The notes beneath the pieces are model-generated. The model did no database searches, was not told the origin of the DNA, and was given only the letters and a program-made list of their open reading frames with translations. From Eubacterium sp. (GTDB lineage Bacteria > Bacillota > Clostridia > Lachnospirales > Lachnospiraceae): a stretch of DNA of 38,213 nucleotides. The stretch spans positions 1 to 38,213 of the forward strand of contig JAILAR010000161.1 in assembly GCA_024681515.1 (NCBI GenBank). Reading direction: 5' to 3'. Positions 25,031 through 33,254 of this stretch are shown one piece after another; positions within the stretch are counted from its first letter, which is position 1, and every line of letters starts with the position of its first letter. A program made the translations under genes and the position numbers.

Positions 25031-26158
25031 TTACTTATTTTTCCCGGTCTTTTTTGCCGCCGGATAGTATCGGTTCTGTAATTTCTTTTTCCGATCATTC
25101 TGAGCGTTCTTATTTTGAGTGTTCTTGTTTTGCCCGTTTTTGTTTTGCCCGTTTTTATTCTGACTGCTCTTATTAGGATTATTCTTATTGGGGTTGTTCC
25201 GATTCTGACTATTCCGATTCTGACCGTTTTTGCCGGATACGGTATGGTTAGCTGAATTACCTCCGTCTGATTTCTTTTCAGGCGCCCCCTCTGACGTGGA
25301 TGCAACGGATTCATGCTCCTTCTCGGTCTTTCTTCCTCCCGAAGATCCGTCATCAGATCCGCCGGAATTTGAGTCATCTGAATCAGAGTCATCTGCAGCC
25401 TTTTCAATGGATCTGCGGCCTTCCGCCTCAGCTATGATCTGCTTTCCGCCTTCCTTTTGTCTCTTCTCCTGTTCCTTCTTTTTTGCAGCTTCTGCCGCCT
25501 CTTCCTCACTTTGCAAGAGTGCTTCCGCGTTCTGGTTAAAAACAAAGCGGATGGAATGGGACGTTCCCCAAATGATCATTCCGAAAATAAGGAGCAGCCA
25601 CAGGTACCAGGTATACAGGAAGATGATCGGATAAATGATGGAGAACGCCACAGGCGCCACCCAGGCCACCGTGATCTTCAGCCAGCTCCAGAAATATCCC
25701 ACAGAAAGCAGGATGGAATTCTTCACCGCCTGTTTCAGCGTCGTATGATACCTGGCGATCATGGGAAAGAAAAATGCAAGGATCAGCGACAGGAACAAAA
25801 GTCCCAGATAAAATACCACCGTATAGAAAAGGGAGATGGCACCGGTCTGGGTGTTAACCACGAGCCATTCCGCAAGAAGTACCGCCACTGCAACCAACAA
25901 CGCCAGAAAGCCTAATGTCGCCTGTTTAAAATTGCGTTTGAACTCACGGATGTAGCAGCTGAGAATCGTCTCCTCTTCATTCTCCTGCAGGCGGATAGCC
26001 GTGGCATAAGTTGCCGCCAGCGATGCACCGATGGTGATAACCGGTATACAGCCCAGAATAAAACAGAGGTTTAATCCGAACATATTTCCAAACGCGTCCA
26101 ACCCCTTTTTCAGTTTCCATTCTCTCTGCCGGCCGGAACCGCGATCATTGTCTGCCAT
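25031..26158 (-). CDS. YesL-type (DUF624) membrane protein with Asn/Gln/Lys-repeat tail
   Basis: The protein is 375 residues. Residues 1-200 are a YesL/DUF624 membrane domain with about five helices (LNLCFILGCIPVITIGASLA, FLALLVAVAVLLAEWLVV, FYLGLLFLSLILAFFFPM, YLWLLLIFGMIIWG). YesL proteins are commonly encoded beside CUT1 sugar ABC transporters, as here, and their role is not established. The last 165 residues are a cytoplasmic low-complexity tail: an EEAAEAAKKKEQEKRQKEGG helix, a Ser/Asp stretch, and repeats of NPNKNNPNKSSQNKNGQNKN type. A nearly identical QNKN repeat starts the protein at 30272. It follows the permease genes after a terminator hairpin. Confidence 0.88.
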   Translation of the reverse strand: MADNDRGSGRQREWKLKKGLDAFGNMFGLNLCFILGCIPVITIGASLAATYATAIRLQENEEETILSCYIREFKRNFKQATLGFLALLVAVAVLLAEWLVVNTQTGAISLFYTVVFYLGLLFLSLILAFFFPMIARYHTTLKQAVKNSILLSVGYFWSWLKITVAWVAPVAFSIIYPIIFLYTWYLWLLLIFGMIIWGTSHSIRFVFNQNAEALLQSEEEAAEAAKKKEQEKRQKEGGKQIIAEAEGRRSIEKAADDSDSDDSNSGGSDDGSSGGRKTEKEHESVASTSEGAPEKKSDGGNSANHTVSGKNGQNRNSQNRNNPNKNNPNKSSQNKNGQNKNGQNKNTQNKNAQNDRKKKLQNRYYPAAKKTGKNK

Positions 26159-26189
26159 AATAAAGAATAACCTCTCTATTTCACATTTT

Positions 26190-26220
26190 TAAAAGAGCAG
26201 AGACCGGAGGTCTCTGCTCT
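26190..26220 (-). terminator. Terminator after the second permease gene
   Basis: A perfect 12-bp stem (agagcagagacc / ggtctctgctct, loop of 3) lies at 26194-26220. On the minus strand TTTT follows. It separates the YesL-type gene from the permease genes. As the hairpin is upstream of 26293, transcripts reaching it come from the YesL side reading leftward only if YesL is not the last gene; in the given orientation it lies between the YesL start (26158) and the permease stop (26293), so it ends the transporter transcript or lowers readthrough into the YesL gene. Confidence 0.85.
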
Positions 26221-26292
26221 GATTCGCTTCATTATATCAAAATCCGCATTGCAACGCAAGTACAGGATTTTTGAATCTGCTTCTTGTGGATC

Positions 26293-27153
26293 TTACTCCT
26301 TAACACCACCAAGTGCAACACCTGCGATGATGTACTTTGATAAGAAGAAGTACATAACCAGAAGCGGGATAACTGTGGTAAGAAGTCCACAGTAGATCAG
26401 ACCCCAGTCACGATCCTTATCATTTGCCTTCAAAGAGGATACGTACATCGGCATGGTCTGCTTCTGACGCTCTGTTGCAAGGATAATAGACGGTGTGTAC
26501 AGGTTGTTCCATGTTCCTACGAAACCGAAGATCGCCTGTGTAGCCATAGCCGGCTTCAGAAGCGGAAGAACGATTCTGTTAAACGTAGCGAACTCGGAAG
26601 ATCCATCGATACGCGCTGCTTCTACGATTTCTACGGAAAGACCGGTCTCCATATACTGCTTCATGAAGTATACGGTAGTCGGACCTGCGATCGCAGGCAG
26701 GATGAGCGGCCAGAATGTGCCATACAGTCCTGTCAGCTGGCAAACCTTTACGAAACCAACGACTGATACCTGTGTCGGGATCATCATGATCGCGTAGATA
26801 AATGCCCAGATGAACTTCTTTCCCTTGAAATTATATACAGTTACCGCATATGCTGTCAGAGATCCAAAATATACCTGCAGGATCGTAGCCGGTACGGTTA
26901 CGATCAGCGAGTTCAGCATAGCCTGAAGCACGTTTACACCACTGGTCTTCGCTCCGGACTCCAGGAGGTTCTTGAAGTTCGTGAAGAACTCGCCACCCGG
27001 CAGAACCTTCAATCCACTGGTAATATCAGCAGATTTCAGAGTAGAGTTTACGATCAGAATATAAAACGGAAAGATCGAAATGAAGCAGAGAAGGATGCAG
27101 ACGATATAACGTCCTACCTTCCTTGTCTTTAAGCCTTTAACTTCCTGATCCAT
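26293..27153 (-). CDS. Carbohydrate ABC transporter permease (CUT1, MalG/LacG type)
   Basis: The 286-residue inner-membrane subunit has six predicted helices, starting with VGRYIVCILLCFISIFPFYI. The cytoplasmic EAA loop is EAARIDGSSEFATFNRIVLP, with the conserved G at 9 residues from the Glu, which binds the ATPase. The C-terminus (LSKYIIAGVALGGVKE) is typical of MalG-like proteins. It is 8 nt after the MalF-like gene, so they are co-transcribed. No ATPase gene is in the window; CUT1 systems in Firmicutes often share one MsmK-type ATPase encoded elsewhere. Confidence 0.93.
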   Translation of the reverse strand: MDQEVKGLKTRKVGRYIVCILLCFISIFPFYILIVNSTLKSADITSGLKVLPGGEFFTNFKNLLESGAKTSGVNVLQAMLNSLIVTVPATILQVYFGSLTAYAVTVYNFKGKKFIWAFIYAIMMIPTQVSVVGFVKVCQLTGLYGTFWPLILPAIAGPTTVYFMKQYMETGLSVEIVEAARIDGSSEFATFNRIVLPLLKPAMATQAIFGFVGTWNNLYTPSIILATERQKQTMPMYVSSLKANDKDRDWGLIYCGLLTTVIPLLVMYFFLSKYIIAGVALGGVKE

Positions 27154-27161
27154 ATCGTCAC

Positions 27162-28106
27162 CTACCTTCCGTCCTTAGATTTTTCCTGCGTAGCCTTATA
27201 GAAGATAAGGCTGACTGCCATAGTTACAAAGAACAGCACGATAGAGTAAGCTGCTGCACGACCCATGTTCTGAGAAGGACCTGCGGTCGTATAGTTCTTG
27301 ATCAGCATCATGACCGTTGTAGTGGAATTAACCGTAGTTCCGGTTCCAAGGTTAACGATCGGGCCACCGTTGTTAAACAGCGACGGGATATCGAACATCT
27401 GAAGACCACCGATTGCAGAAGTTACAAGTGTATACTGCAGGATCGGCTTCAGAAGCGGCAGAGTGATCTTGAAGAACTGCTGCTTCGAGTTCGCGCCATC
27501 CACCATGGCCGCCTCGTACAGAGACGGGTTGATACCGAGGATACCTGCGGTAAGGATGATCATGGTGTTGCCGTACCACATCCAGAACTGGATGAAGGCA
27601 ATAATGATCAGAGAAGCCCAGCCGGAACGAAGAATTCCGACATCCGTCGCCATGCCCCATTTTCGTAGCAACGAAGTCAGAGGTCCATTTACCTCAAACA
27701 GACTGTAGAAAAGGACAGCGATGGTAGCTGCGGTAATGATATTCGGCATGTACATGATAACCTTGTAGATACCGGTTCCCTTCAGATGGAAACGTACATC
27801 TGTGAACCATGCTGCAAGAACAAGTGCAAGCAGGATCTGGGGAATAAAGTTCAGGATCCAGAGGACAGCGGTGATTGCCAGCGCCTTCCAGATCTCAGCA
27901 TCTCCGGCCTTGCCGAATACATAGTTTGTGAAGTTACCGAAGCCGGTAGTCTCAACGATATTACGACCATTCTTTGCAGAGTAAATCAGGGAATTATAGA
28001 AGGTGTAAAGCAGCGGATACAATTGAAATACGAAGAATACGAGGAAAAACGGAATAATGAAAATAACCCCATACTTTCCATGTTCTACAGTTTTTTGCTT
28101 TTTCAA
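27162..28106 (-). CDS. Carbohydrate ABC transporter permease (CUT1, MalF/LacF type)
   Basis: The 314-residue permease has an N-terminal helix (YGVIFIIPFFLVFFVFQLYP) and the EAA loop YEAAMVDGANSKQQFFKITL followed by PLLKPILQYTLV. It forms the translocation pore with the MalG-like subunit. The start codon is TTG at 28106, 6 nt after GGAGGAGG, a strong ribosome-binding site. It is separated from the lipoprotein gene by 183 nt containing a hairpin and polypurine repeats. Confidence 0.93.
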   Translation of the reverse strand: MKKQKTVEHGKYGVIFIIPFFLVFFVFQLYPLLYTFYNSLIYSAKNGRNIVETTGFGNFTNYVFGKAGDAEIWKALAITAVLWILNFIPQILLALVLAAWFTDVRFHLKGTGIYKVIMYMPNIITAATIAVLFYSLFEVNGPLTSLLRKWGMATDVGILRSGWASLIIIAFIQFWMWYGNTMIILTAGILGINPSLYEAAMVDGANSKQQFFKITLPLLKPILQYTLVTSAIGGLQMFDIPSLFNNGGPIVNLGTGTTVNSTTTVMMLIKNYTTAGPSQNMGRAAAYSIVLFFVTMAVSLIFYKATQEKSKDGR

Positions 28107-28134
28107 TTGGTAACCTCCTCCCTTGTTTTTTTCT

Positions 28135-28195
28135 CTATTTTATTAAAATAATTTCTCTTTTTTATTTCTCTCTTTTTTTATTTCTCTCTTCATAA
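28135..28195 (-). repeat. Polypurine tandem repeat in the permease leader
   Basis: On the minus strand, units close to AGAGAGAAATAAAAAA are repeated three times between the intercistronic hairpin and the permease ribosome-binding site. The leader is almost free of pyrimidines over 55 nt and should be unstructured, which favours ribosome loading. Confidence 0.65.
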
Positions 28196-28197
28196 GA

Positions 28198-28229
28198 CAC
28201 GCACCAGCACATCTGTGCTGATGCGTGCA
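28198..28229 (-). promoter_or_regulatory. Intercistronic hairpin after the binding-protein gene
   Basis: A 13-bp stem (GCACGCATCAGCAC with GTGCTGGTGCGTG, one G-U) without a following T-run lies 61 nt after the lipoprotein stop. Such hairpins usually protect the 3' end of the abundant binding-protein mRNA, or partly stop transcription before the permeases. Confidence 0.7.
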
Positions 28230-28289
28230 ATTTGTCTATCACTTATTCAGAGATAAACGCGGTATTTACCTAAGTAGAACTTACTGAGA

Positions 28290-29759
28290 TTACTCAGCTG
28301 CCGGGATACCAAGCTGTGTATTGGACTGATCCTTTACATACTGCAGGCACTCGTCAACGCTCTTGTATGTACCAGCGATGTAACCGTTAGCTGCATCAGA
28401 GATGAAGGCTTCATAGTTCTTATCCTGGTATGTTACAGCGCCCTGCTGAATATTCTTAGCTGCGTCTGCCCATGTACCATAGGGGTTCTGTCCGCCAAGG
28501 AATGCAACACCGTTGTTATCAGCTGCGATCTCGCCGCCGTTAACCAGTCTGTCGTTAGCTGCTGCAGAAGAAACTGCATCACCGGTCTTGTTTGTGATCT
28601 GAACCATAACGTCAGCATCGCAAGCCAGCTCGTACAGAAGGAATGCGCAAAGCTCCGGATTCGGAGTATCCTTACCTACAGATACATAGGTACCGCCCCA
28701 GTAGTAAGCCTGAGGACCAACGCAAGCGCCCCAAGAACCATTGGTAGCACCATTGCCCTGGAATACGCCGATCATCCACGGGCAAGCGAAGTAGCAGAAT
28801 ACATCTCCGCCATCAGCCATGGAACCAGCCCATCCGCCGTCCCACATCTCAGTCATGTTGGTGTAACCACCGTCAGCCAGCTTCTTAGCTGTCTCGATGT
28901 ACTGAGAAATGGTTGCATCCGGCTTGAATGTCTCAGAACCGTCTGCTGCAACATTTACCCACTTATCTGTGTGAGCATTGATGATTGCATAGTAAACATC
29001 CTTCGGACCGGAAACGATCTTGTAACCCTTTGCCTTCAGCTCATCAGCTGCAGCGAAGAAGGAATCCCAATCCTTGATCTTGTTCTGGATCTCAGCCGGA
29101 TCATCTGTTCCCCAAACGTCCTTAGCAATAGCACGATTGTAGAATACAGAACCAGCTGTGGACTGCCATGTAACGGCCTTCAGCTCGCCGTTGAAGTTAG
29201 CATAGTCCTTTGCATACTGATATGAATCAGCAAGCATGTCATCAGAAATACCGATTGTGTGCAGGTCCAGAGTCTTTGTGTCATCCTCTGTCCAGTACTT
29301 TGCAGATCCGATATCAGCCGGGATCAGAGACGGATACTTGTCAGATGTGAAAGCAGCGTCAATTGCCTCAAGAGACTGCTCGGAAGCGATACCAAGGTTG
29401 ATGTACTCATAGTACTCCTTCAGCTCCGGATGGTTTTCAAGAACTACATCCATCTTCTTGCCGAAGTCATCATCCCAAGAATATGCATAGATCTTCTTGG
29501 ATGCATCCCAGCCATCCATGGACAGCTGTGTCTTGCCATCAACAGACTTGATTACGTTGCCTGCAGGAGCTTCCGTCTCCGGAGTCTCTGTCTTGTCAGC
29601 CTCTGTCTTGTCAGCCTCTGTCTTGGGAGCTTCTGTTGTAGCTGCCGGTGCTGCGGTGTCTGCTGTTGTGGTGCTTGTGCTGTCGCTACCACACGCTACC
29701 ATGGAAAGACCCATAGCAAGTGTCATAGAGAGAGCAAGTGCCTTTTTGAACTTCTTCAC
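28290..29759 (-). CDS. Sugar ABC transporter substrate-binding lipoprotein (CUT1 family)
   Basis: The 489-residue exported lipoprotein starts with a signal peptide (MKKFKKALALSMTLAMGLSM) and a lipobox ending at C23. A Thr/Glu/Ala-rich linker with a repeat (TEADKTEADKTETPETEAP) spaces the binding domain from the membrane. The folded part is an extracellular solute-binding protein family 1 type, with YEYINLGIASEQSLEAIDAA, KAVTWQSTAGSVFYNRAIAKDVWG and WDGGWAGSMADGGDVFCYFA. The Trp- and Tyr-rich composition fits oligosaccharide ligands, but the sugar cannot be read from sequence. The start codon is GTG at 29759, 8 nt after AAAGGAGG. It is the first gene of the transporter operon, with a 225-nt leader. 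Confidence 0.94.
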   Translation of the reverse strand: MKKFKKALALSMTLAMGLSMVACGSDSTSTTTADTAAPAATTEAPKTEADKTEADKTETPETEAPAGNVIKSVDGKTQLSMDGWDASKKIYAYSWDDDFGKKMDVVLENHPELKEYYEYINLGIASEQSLEAIDAAFTSDKYPSLIPADIGSAKYWTEDDTKTLDLHTIGISDDMLADSYQYAKDYANFNGELKAVTWQSTAGSVFYNRAIAKDVWGTDDPAEIQNKIKDWDSFFAAADELKAKGYKIVSGPKDVYYAIINAHTDKWVNVAADGSETFKPDATISQYIETAKKLADGGYTNMTEMWDGGWAGSMADGGDVFCYFACPWMIGVFQGNGATNGSWGACVGPQAYYWGGTYVSVGKDTPNPELCAFLLYELACDADVMVQITNKTGDAVSSAAANDRLVNGGEIAADNNGVAFLGGQNPYGTWADAAKNIQQGAVTYQDKNYEAFISDAANGYIAGTYKSVDECLQYVKDQSNTQLGIPAAE

Positions 29760-29985
29760 AAAAAAACCCTCCTTTAATTGTGGTTTTGGCTTCCTTCACT
29801 TCCGTCTTCTGAAACCAGCCGCACTCTTTCCGTCCATCATCAAGTACCCGAGATACTTAACTCCGTCCTTCAAAAATGAAGCCGGATCCATCCGACATCC
29901 GCTCCGGATGCCACCCCGTGTTGCCCGAAATCCTTTAAACGGGCACACGAACAAAAAAGTATTTATCGCAGTCTTCCTGCGACAT
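29760..29985 (-). promoter_or_regulatory. 225-nt leader of the sugar transporter operon
   Basis: From the predicted start near 29985 the leader has a 6- to 8-bp hairpin (TCGCAG/CTGCGA, about 29967-29984) followed after 5 nt by a T-run, a very short frame starting at its first ATG (MSQEDCDKYFF..., 16 codons), and further small stems such as GCATCCG-N3-CGGATG(T) and GTATC-TCGG-GTAC. It matches no riboswitch I recognise. A catabolite-response element cannot be confirmed. Confidence 0.4.
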
Positions 29986-29991
29986 ATCTGC

Positions 29992-30020
29992 ATTATAGGA
30001 CATAATAAACAATAATGCAA
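29992..30020 (-). promoter_or_regulatory. Promoter of the sugar transporter operon
   Basis: TTGCAT (30015-30020) and a consensus TATAAT (29992-29997) are separated by 17 nt on the minus strand. The -10 and -35 match the consensus well, in line with a highly expressed binding protein. Confidence 0.85.
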
Positions 30021-30162
30021 CTCTTTTTTTGAATTTTACGGGTTTTTATGTACATATTTGACAAAACTGTTACAAAATAAACTCGGAATTGTTGCATTTA
30101 ACGGTTTTTTCGGATTTTCGGCCCTTTTTCCTGTAATTTTTTTGTGCATGATTTCATTTTCT

Positions 30163-30172
30163 GTGATAGAAT
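30163..30172 (+). promoter_or_regulatory. Likely promoter of the gene at 30272
   Basis: An extended -10 (TGATAGAAT, -10 hexamer TAGAAT at 30167-30172) is found, with a weak TTGTGC 19 nt upstream. The predicted start is about 90 nt before the ATG. Confidence 0.5.
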
Positions 30173-30271
30173 GGGTTTCGTGCCTGAAAACGCGGACGAT
30201 TTTTACCGTGAAAATTCAATATACGGCCATGTAAGAAGCAAAAACGAGCAAAATTCAGGAGCAAATATCAC

Positions 30272-31270
30272 ATGTCTTCAAAAAATACCAATCCGAAAAA
30301 AACAGATCCCAAGAAATCGGATCAAAACAAAAATAATCAAAACAAAAACAGTCAAAACAAAAACAGCCAAAGCAAAAACGCACATAAAGGACCCGTCAAT
30401 AACGCACCGAAAACGCCGGACACACCGGACGCTTCGGACAGCAAGGTGATCCCGACCACAGTGAAGACCATCGCCGGACAGATCGTGGAGGTTGCCCCGA
30501 AGGAACCCAGCCGTGAGGAAGGTGAGTATCGGGAAGATAATCTGGAAATGCGCCAACTGCCTCTCCGTAAGCGCATGGCCATACGAAAGCAGCGCCGTCA
30601 GAAAGAGATGGAGGGCATGGTCCGGATGCAGAAGGTGGAATACCTGCTCTCCTATTTCAAGTGGCCCATCATCTTCATCACCGGCGGCATACTGATCCTC
30701 CTGCTGTTCTGGATTGCGATCAAAAACTCGACAAAGCCGGTGGCACTGTCCGTCGCCTTTATCAACCTTCCCGACAGCACCGCCGTCACCGAAGAGGTCT
30801 TTAACGATTACAATTCATATACCTCCCCTGACGGGATCAAAACAGAGAACATCGGAGGCTTCAAGCTGGACACTGCCGTGCATTTTGATCTGGAAACCTA
30901 TGCGCAGCAGTATTACGACGACACCAGCGACTACTCTCTCACCCAGTTTCCGATCCTCTGCACATCCGACTTCTATGACATTCTGATCACGGACCGGAAG
31001 GGTCTGGAGTTCTGCAGTGCCAGCAACATGATCCTGGATCCGGAGCTCGTCATCTCCGGATACACAGCCGAAGCTCTGCGTGCATATCAGGCAAATGCAA
31101 AGGATTCCGAGGGTGTGGAATATTTCTGGGCGTACGACATCACAAACACCGACTTTGCAAAACAGCTGGGCTACACGGAGAAGGTATATCTGGCATTCCC
31201 CGGACAGAGCGACAGCAATAAGGAGAACGCCGAGCGTTTTCTGATCTACCTGTTCAAACTTGCCGAATAG
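30272..31270 (+). CDS. Single-pass membrane protein with QNKN-repeat cytoplasmic tail
   Basis: The 332-residue protein starts with a Lys/Asn/Gln tail (DQNKNNQNKNSQNKNSQSKN, residues 17-36), then a Pro/charged stretch, a basic helix (LPLRKRMAIRKQRRQKEMEG, 96-115) and one transmembrane helix (WPIIFITGGILILLLFWIAI, 131-150). About 180 residues lie outside, from VALSVAFINLPDSTAVTEEV, with FYDILITDRKGLEFCSASNM and YTEKVYLAFPGQSDSNKENA. The exterior part could be a shortened solute-binding-like domain, but that is a guess from segments only. The gene is divergent from the transporter operon, and its tail repeats match those of the YesL-type protein at the other end of that operon. The ATG lies after AGGAGCAAATATCAC. 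Confidence 0.85.
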   Translation: MSSKNTNPKKTDPKKSDQNKNNQNKNSQNKNSQSKNAHKGPVNNAPKTPDTPDASDSKVIPTTVKTIAGQIVEVAPKEPSREEGEYREDNLEMRQLPLRKRMAIRKQRRQKEMEGMVRMQKVEYLLSYFKWPIIFITGGILILLLFWIAIKNSTKPVALSVAFINLPDSTAVTEEVFNDYNSYTSPDGIKTENIGGFKLDTAVHFDLETYAQQYYDDTSDYSLTQFPILCTSDFYDILITDRKGLEFCSASNMILDPELVISGYTAEALRAYQANAKDSEGVEYFWAYDITNTDFAKQLGYTEKVYLAFPGQSDSNKENAERFLIYLFKLAE

Positions 31271-31277
31271 TCGATAT

Positions 31278-31311
31278 TCACACGCTTCGCATCTTCCTGC
31301 GCTCCGTAAGA
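31278..31311. repeat. Dispersed palindromic repeat, copy D (degenerate)
   Basis: ttcacacgcttcgcatcttc followed by ctgcgctccgtaag keeps the outer parts of copies A-C (cgcttcgc ... gcgctccgtaag) but not the central palindrome. It lies 8 nt after the stop of the membrane-protein gene. Confidence 0.4.
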
Positions 31312-31356
31312 ACATTCCGGGAGCAGCCGGCCGATACCATAAACCATATATATAAT

Positions 31357-31392
31357 GATGCTGGGGTCAAAAGGTATTTTGCCCCCAGCTGA
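31357..31392. repeat. 36-bp repeat, copy 1
   Basis: gatgctggggtcaaaaggta followed by ttttgcccccagctga. It can fold (gctgggg / ccccagc with caaaa / ttttg inside). Copy 2 at 34127-34162 matches in 34 of 36 positions. A further hairpin (gcagcac-gcacac / gtgtgc-gtgctgc) follows at 31399-31430. Confidence 0.75.
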
Positions 31393-31439
31393 TGATTCGC
31401 AGCACGCACACTATGTGTGCAATGTGCTGCTAAAACACT

Positions 31440-31487
31440 CACGGGCCACGATAAGTGTTTGCACACCTGTCGCAGCCCGTGTTTTTT
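31440..31487 (+). terminator. Terminator downstream of the membrane-protein gene
   Basis: The outer stem cacgggc / gcccgtg encloses an inner stem cgataagtgt / acacctgtcg with one mismatch and loop ttgc; six T residues follow on the plus strand. It fits the end of the transcript from 30272. Confidence 0.75.
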
Positions 31488-31563
31488 ACGATAGAAAGTC
31501 CGTATCAATCCGTCACGAACGGCATGGTTATTTCACTGAAAAACGACAAGCGCCGTGCGTGTT

Positions 31564-33192
31564 TCAGTCATCCGTCCGGTCCATATTCATGATCATACGC
31601 TTTCTTGCAAGCTCATCACTGGCCAGATACTCATCGTAGGTGGTCTGCTTGTCGATCATGCCGGCGGTTGTAAGCTCGATGATCCGGTTTGCCGTAGTCT
31701 GAATGAACTGATGGTCCTGGCACGCAAAGAGCACCACGCCGGGGAACTTGATCAGCGCATTGTTCAGGGACGTGATGGACTCCATGTCCAGATGGTTCGT
31801 GGGCTCATCCAGGATCAGACAGTTGGTCCCCATGATCATCAGTTTGGAGAAGAGGCAGCGCACCTTCTCACCTCCGGACAGAACCCGGAGTTTCTTCACG
31901 CCGTCATCACCGGCGAAAAGCATACGGCCAAGGAAGCCGCGGACATAGGTAGCATCCTTCTCCTCGGAGAACTGGGTCAGCCAGTCCACGATGATCAGGT
32001 CGTTGTCAAATTCCTTCGTATTATCCTTCGGGAAGTAGCCCTGGGATGTGGTAACGCCCCACTTGTAGGTTCCCTCATCCGGCTCCTCTTCTCCCGCCAG
32101 GATCTTGAACAGCATGGTGGTGGCCAGTACGTTCGGTCCTACAAATGCGATCTTATCTTCCCTTCCCACGGTGAAGCTGATGTTATCCAGCAGCTTTACG
32201 CCGTCCACGGTCTTGGAGATGTTGTGCACCTCCAGCACTTCATTTCCGATATCCCGCTTCGGCCGGAAATCGATGTAGGGGTACTTACGGCTGGAGGGGC
32301 GGATCTCCTCCAACTGGATCTTCTCCAGAGCTTTCTTACGGGAGGTTGCCTGCTTGGACTTGGAAGCATTTGCAGAGAACCGGGCGATGAATTCCTTCAG
32401 CTCCTTGATCTGCTCTTCCTTCTTCTTGTTGGCTTCCTTCATCTGACGGATCATCAGCTGGCTGGACTCGTACCAGAAATCGTAGTTGCCGGCATAGATC
32501 TGGATCTTGCCGTAGTCCAGATCCGCAATATGGGTGCAGACACGGTTCAGGAAATATCGGTCATGGCTGACAACGATGACCGTGTTCTCAAAATCAATAA
32601 GGAAATCCTCCAGCCAGGCAATAGCGTCCAGATCCAGGTGGTTGGTAGGCTCGTCCAGCAGCAGATTGTCCGGGTTGCCGAACAGCGCCTGTGCCAGCAG
32701 CACCTTCACCTTCAGATTGTCGTCCAGTCCGGCCATGGGAGCATAATGAAACTCCGTATCCACGCCCAGACCGTTCAGCAGGTTGGCCGCATCACTCTCG
32801 GCATTCCAGCCGTCCATTTCCGCGAATTCACCTTCCAGCTCGGAGGCACGGATCCCGTCTTCCTCAGAGAAATCTTCCTTCATGTAGATGGCATCCTTCT
32901 CTTTCATGACCTCATAGAGACGCTTGTTCCCCATGATCACGGTATCCATGACATTATAATCATCATATTTGAAATGGTCCTGTTCCAGAATAGACAGCCG
33001 CTCACCCGGATCCATGGTGATATCACCGGTGGTGGTCTCCAGCTGTCCGGACAGGATCTTAAGGAACGTGGACTTTCCGGCTCCGTTGGCACCGATCAGA
33101 CCGTAGCAGTTCCCTGGCGAAAATGTGATGTTGACCTCCTCAAACAGGGCTTTCTTTCCGAATCGGAGGGAGACATTGTTTGCACTGATCAT
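31564..33192 (-). CDS. ABC-F ATPase with degenerate second ATP site
   Basis: The 542-residue cytoplasmic protein has two ABC domains and no membrane part, as in ABC-F translation factors (YbiT/EttA-like), which bind the ribosomal E site. NBD1 has Walker A GANGAGKST (34-42), Walker B NLLLDEPTNHLD and H-switch VVSHDRYF. A Lys-rich arm (about 245-300) links to NBD2, which keeps LSGGEKVR (438-445) and CLILDEPTNHLD. Its Walker A reads GPNVLATTM (352-360), lacking the Gly and Lys of GxGKT, and the H-switch reads ACQDHQF where SHDHQF is expected. The codons are clear (gta, acc; cag). NBD1 also has no LSGG-type signature (APMAGLDDNLKVKVLLAQAL), so the ATP site that joins these parts looks inactive. 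It follows the DUF1836 gene by 62 nt. Confidence 0.93.
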   Translation of the reverse strand: MISANNVSLRFGKKALFEEVNITFSPGNCYGLIGANGAGKSTFLKILSGQLETTTGDITMDPGERLSILEQDHFKYDDYNVMDTVIMGNKRLYEVMKEKDAIYMKEDFSEEDGIRASELEGEFAEMDGWNAESDAANLLNGLGVDTEFHYAPMAGLDDNLKVKVLLAQALFGNPDNLLLDEPTNHLDLDAIAWLEDFLIDFENTVIVVSHDRYFLNRVCTHIADLDYGKIQIYAGNYDFWYESSQLMIRQMKEANKKKEEQIKELKEFIARFSANASKSKQATSRKKALEKIQLEEIRPSSRKYPYIDFRPKRDIGNEVLEVHNISKTVDGVKLLDNISFTVGREDKIAFVGPNVLATTMLFKILAGEEEPDEGTYKWGVTTSQGYFPKDNTKEFDNDLIIVDWLTQFSEEKDATYVRGFLGRMLFAGDDGVKKLRVLSGGEKVRCLFSKLMIMGTNCLILDEPTNHLDMESITSLNNALIKFPGVVLFACQDHQFIQTTANRIIELTTAGMIDKQTTYDEYLASDELARKRMIMNMDRTDD

Positions 33193-33254
33193 TGTTTAAT
33201 ATCCTCTTACTCTTTCTGTATATTTCGTATTCCCCAATACCCGTTACAGAAATG

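Noticed and set aside
29796-30020. Minus-strand frame of 74 codons upstream of the sugar-binding protein
   Set aside because: Its start lies in the -35 box, so it cannot be translated from the predicted transcript; no ribosome-binding site.
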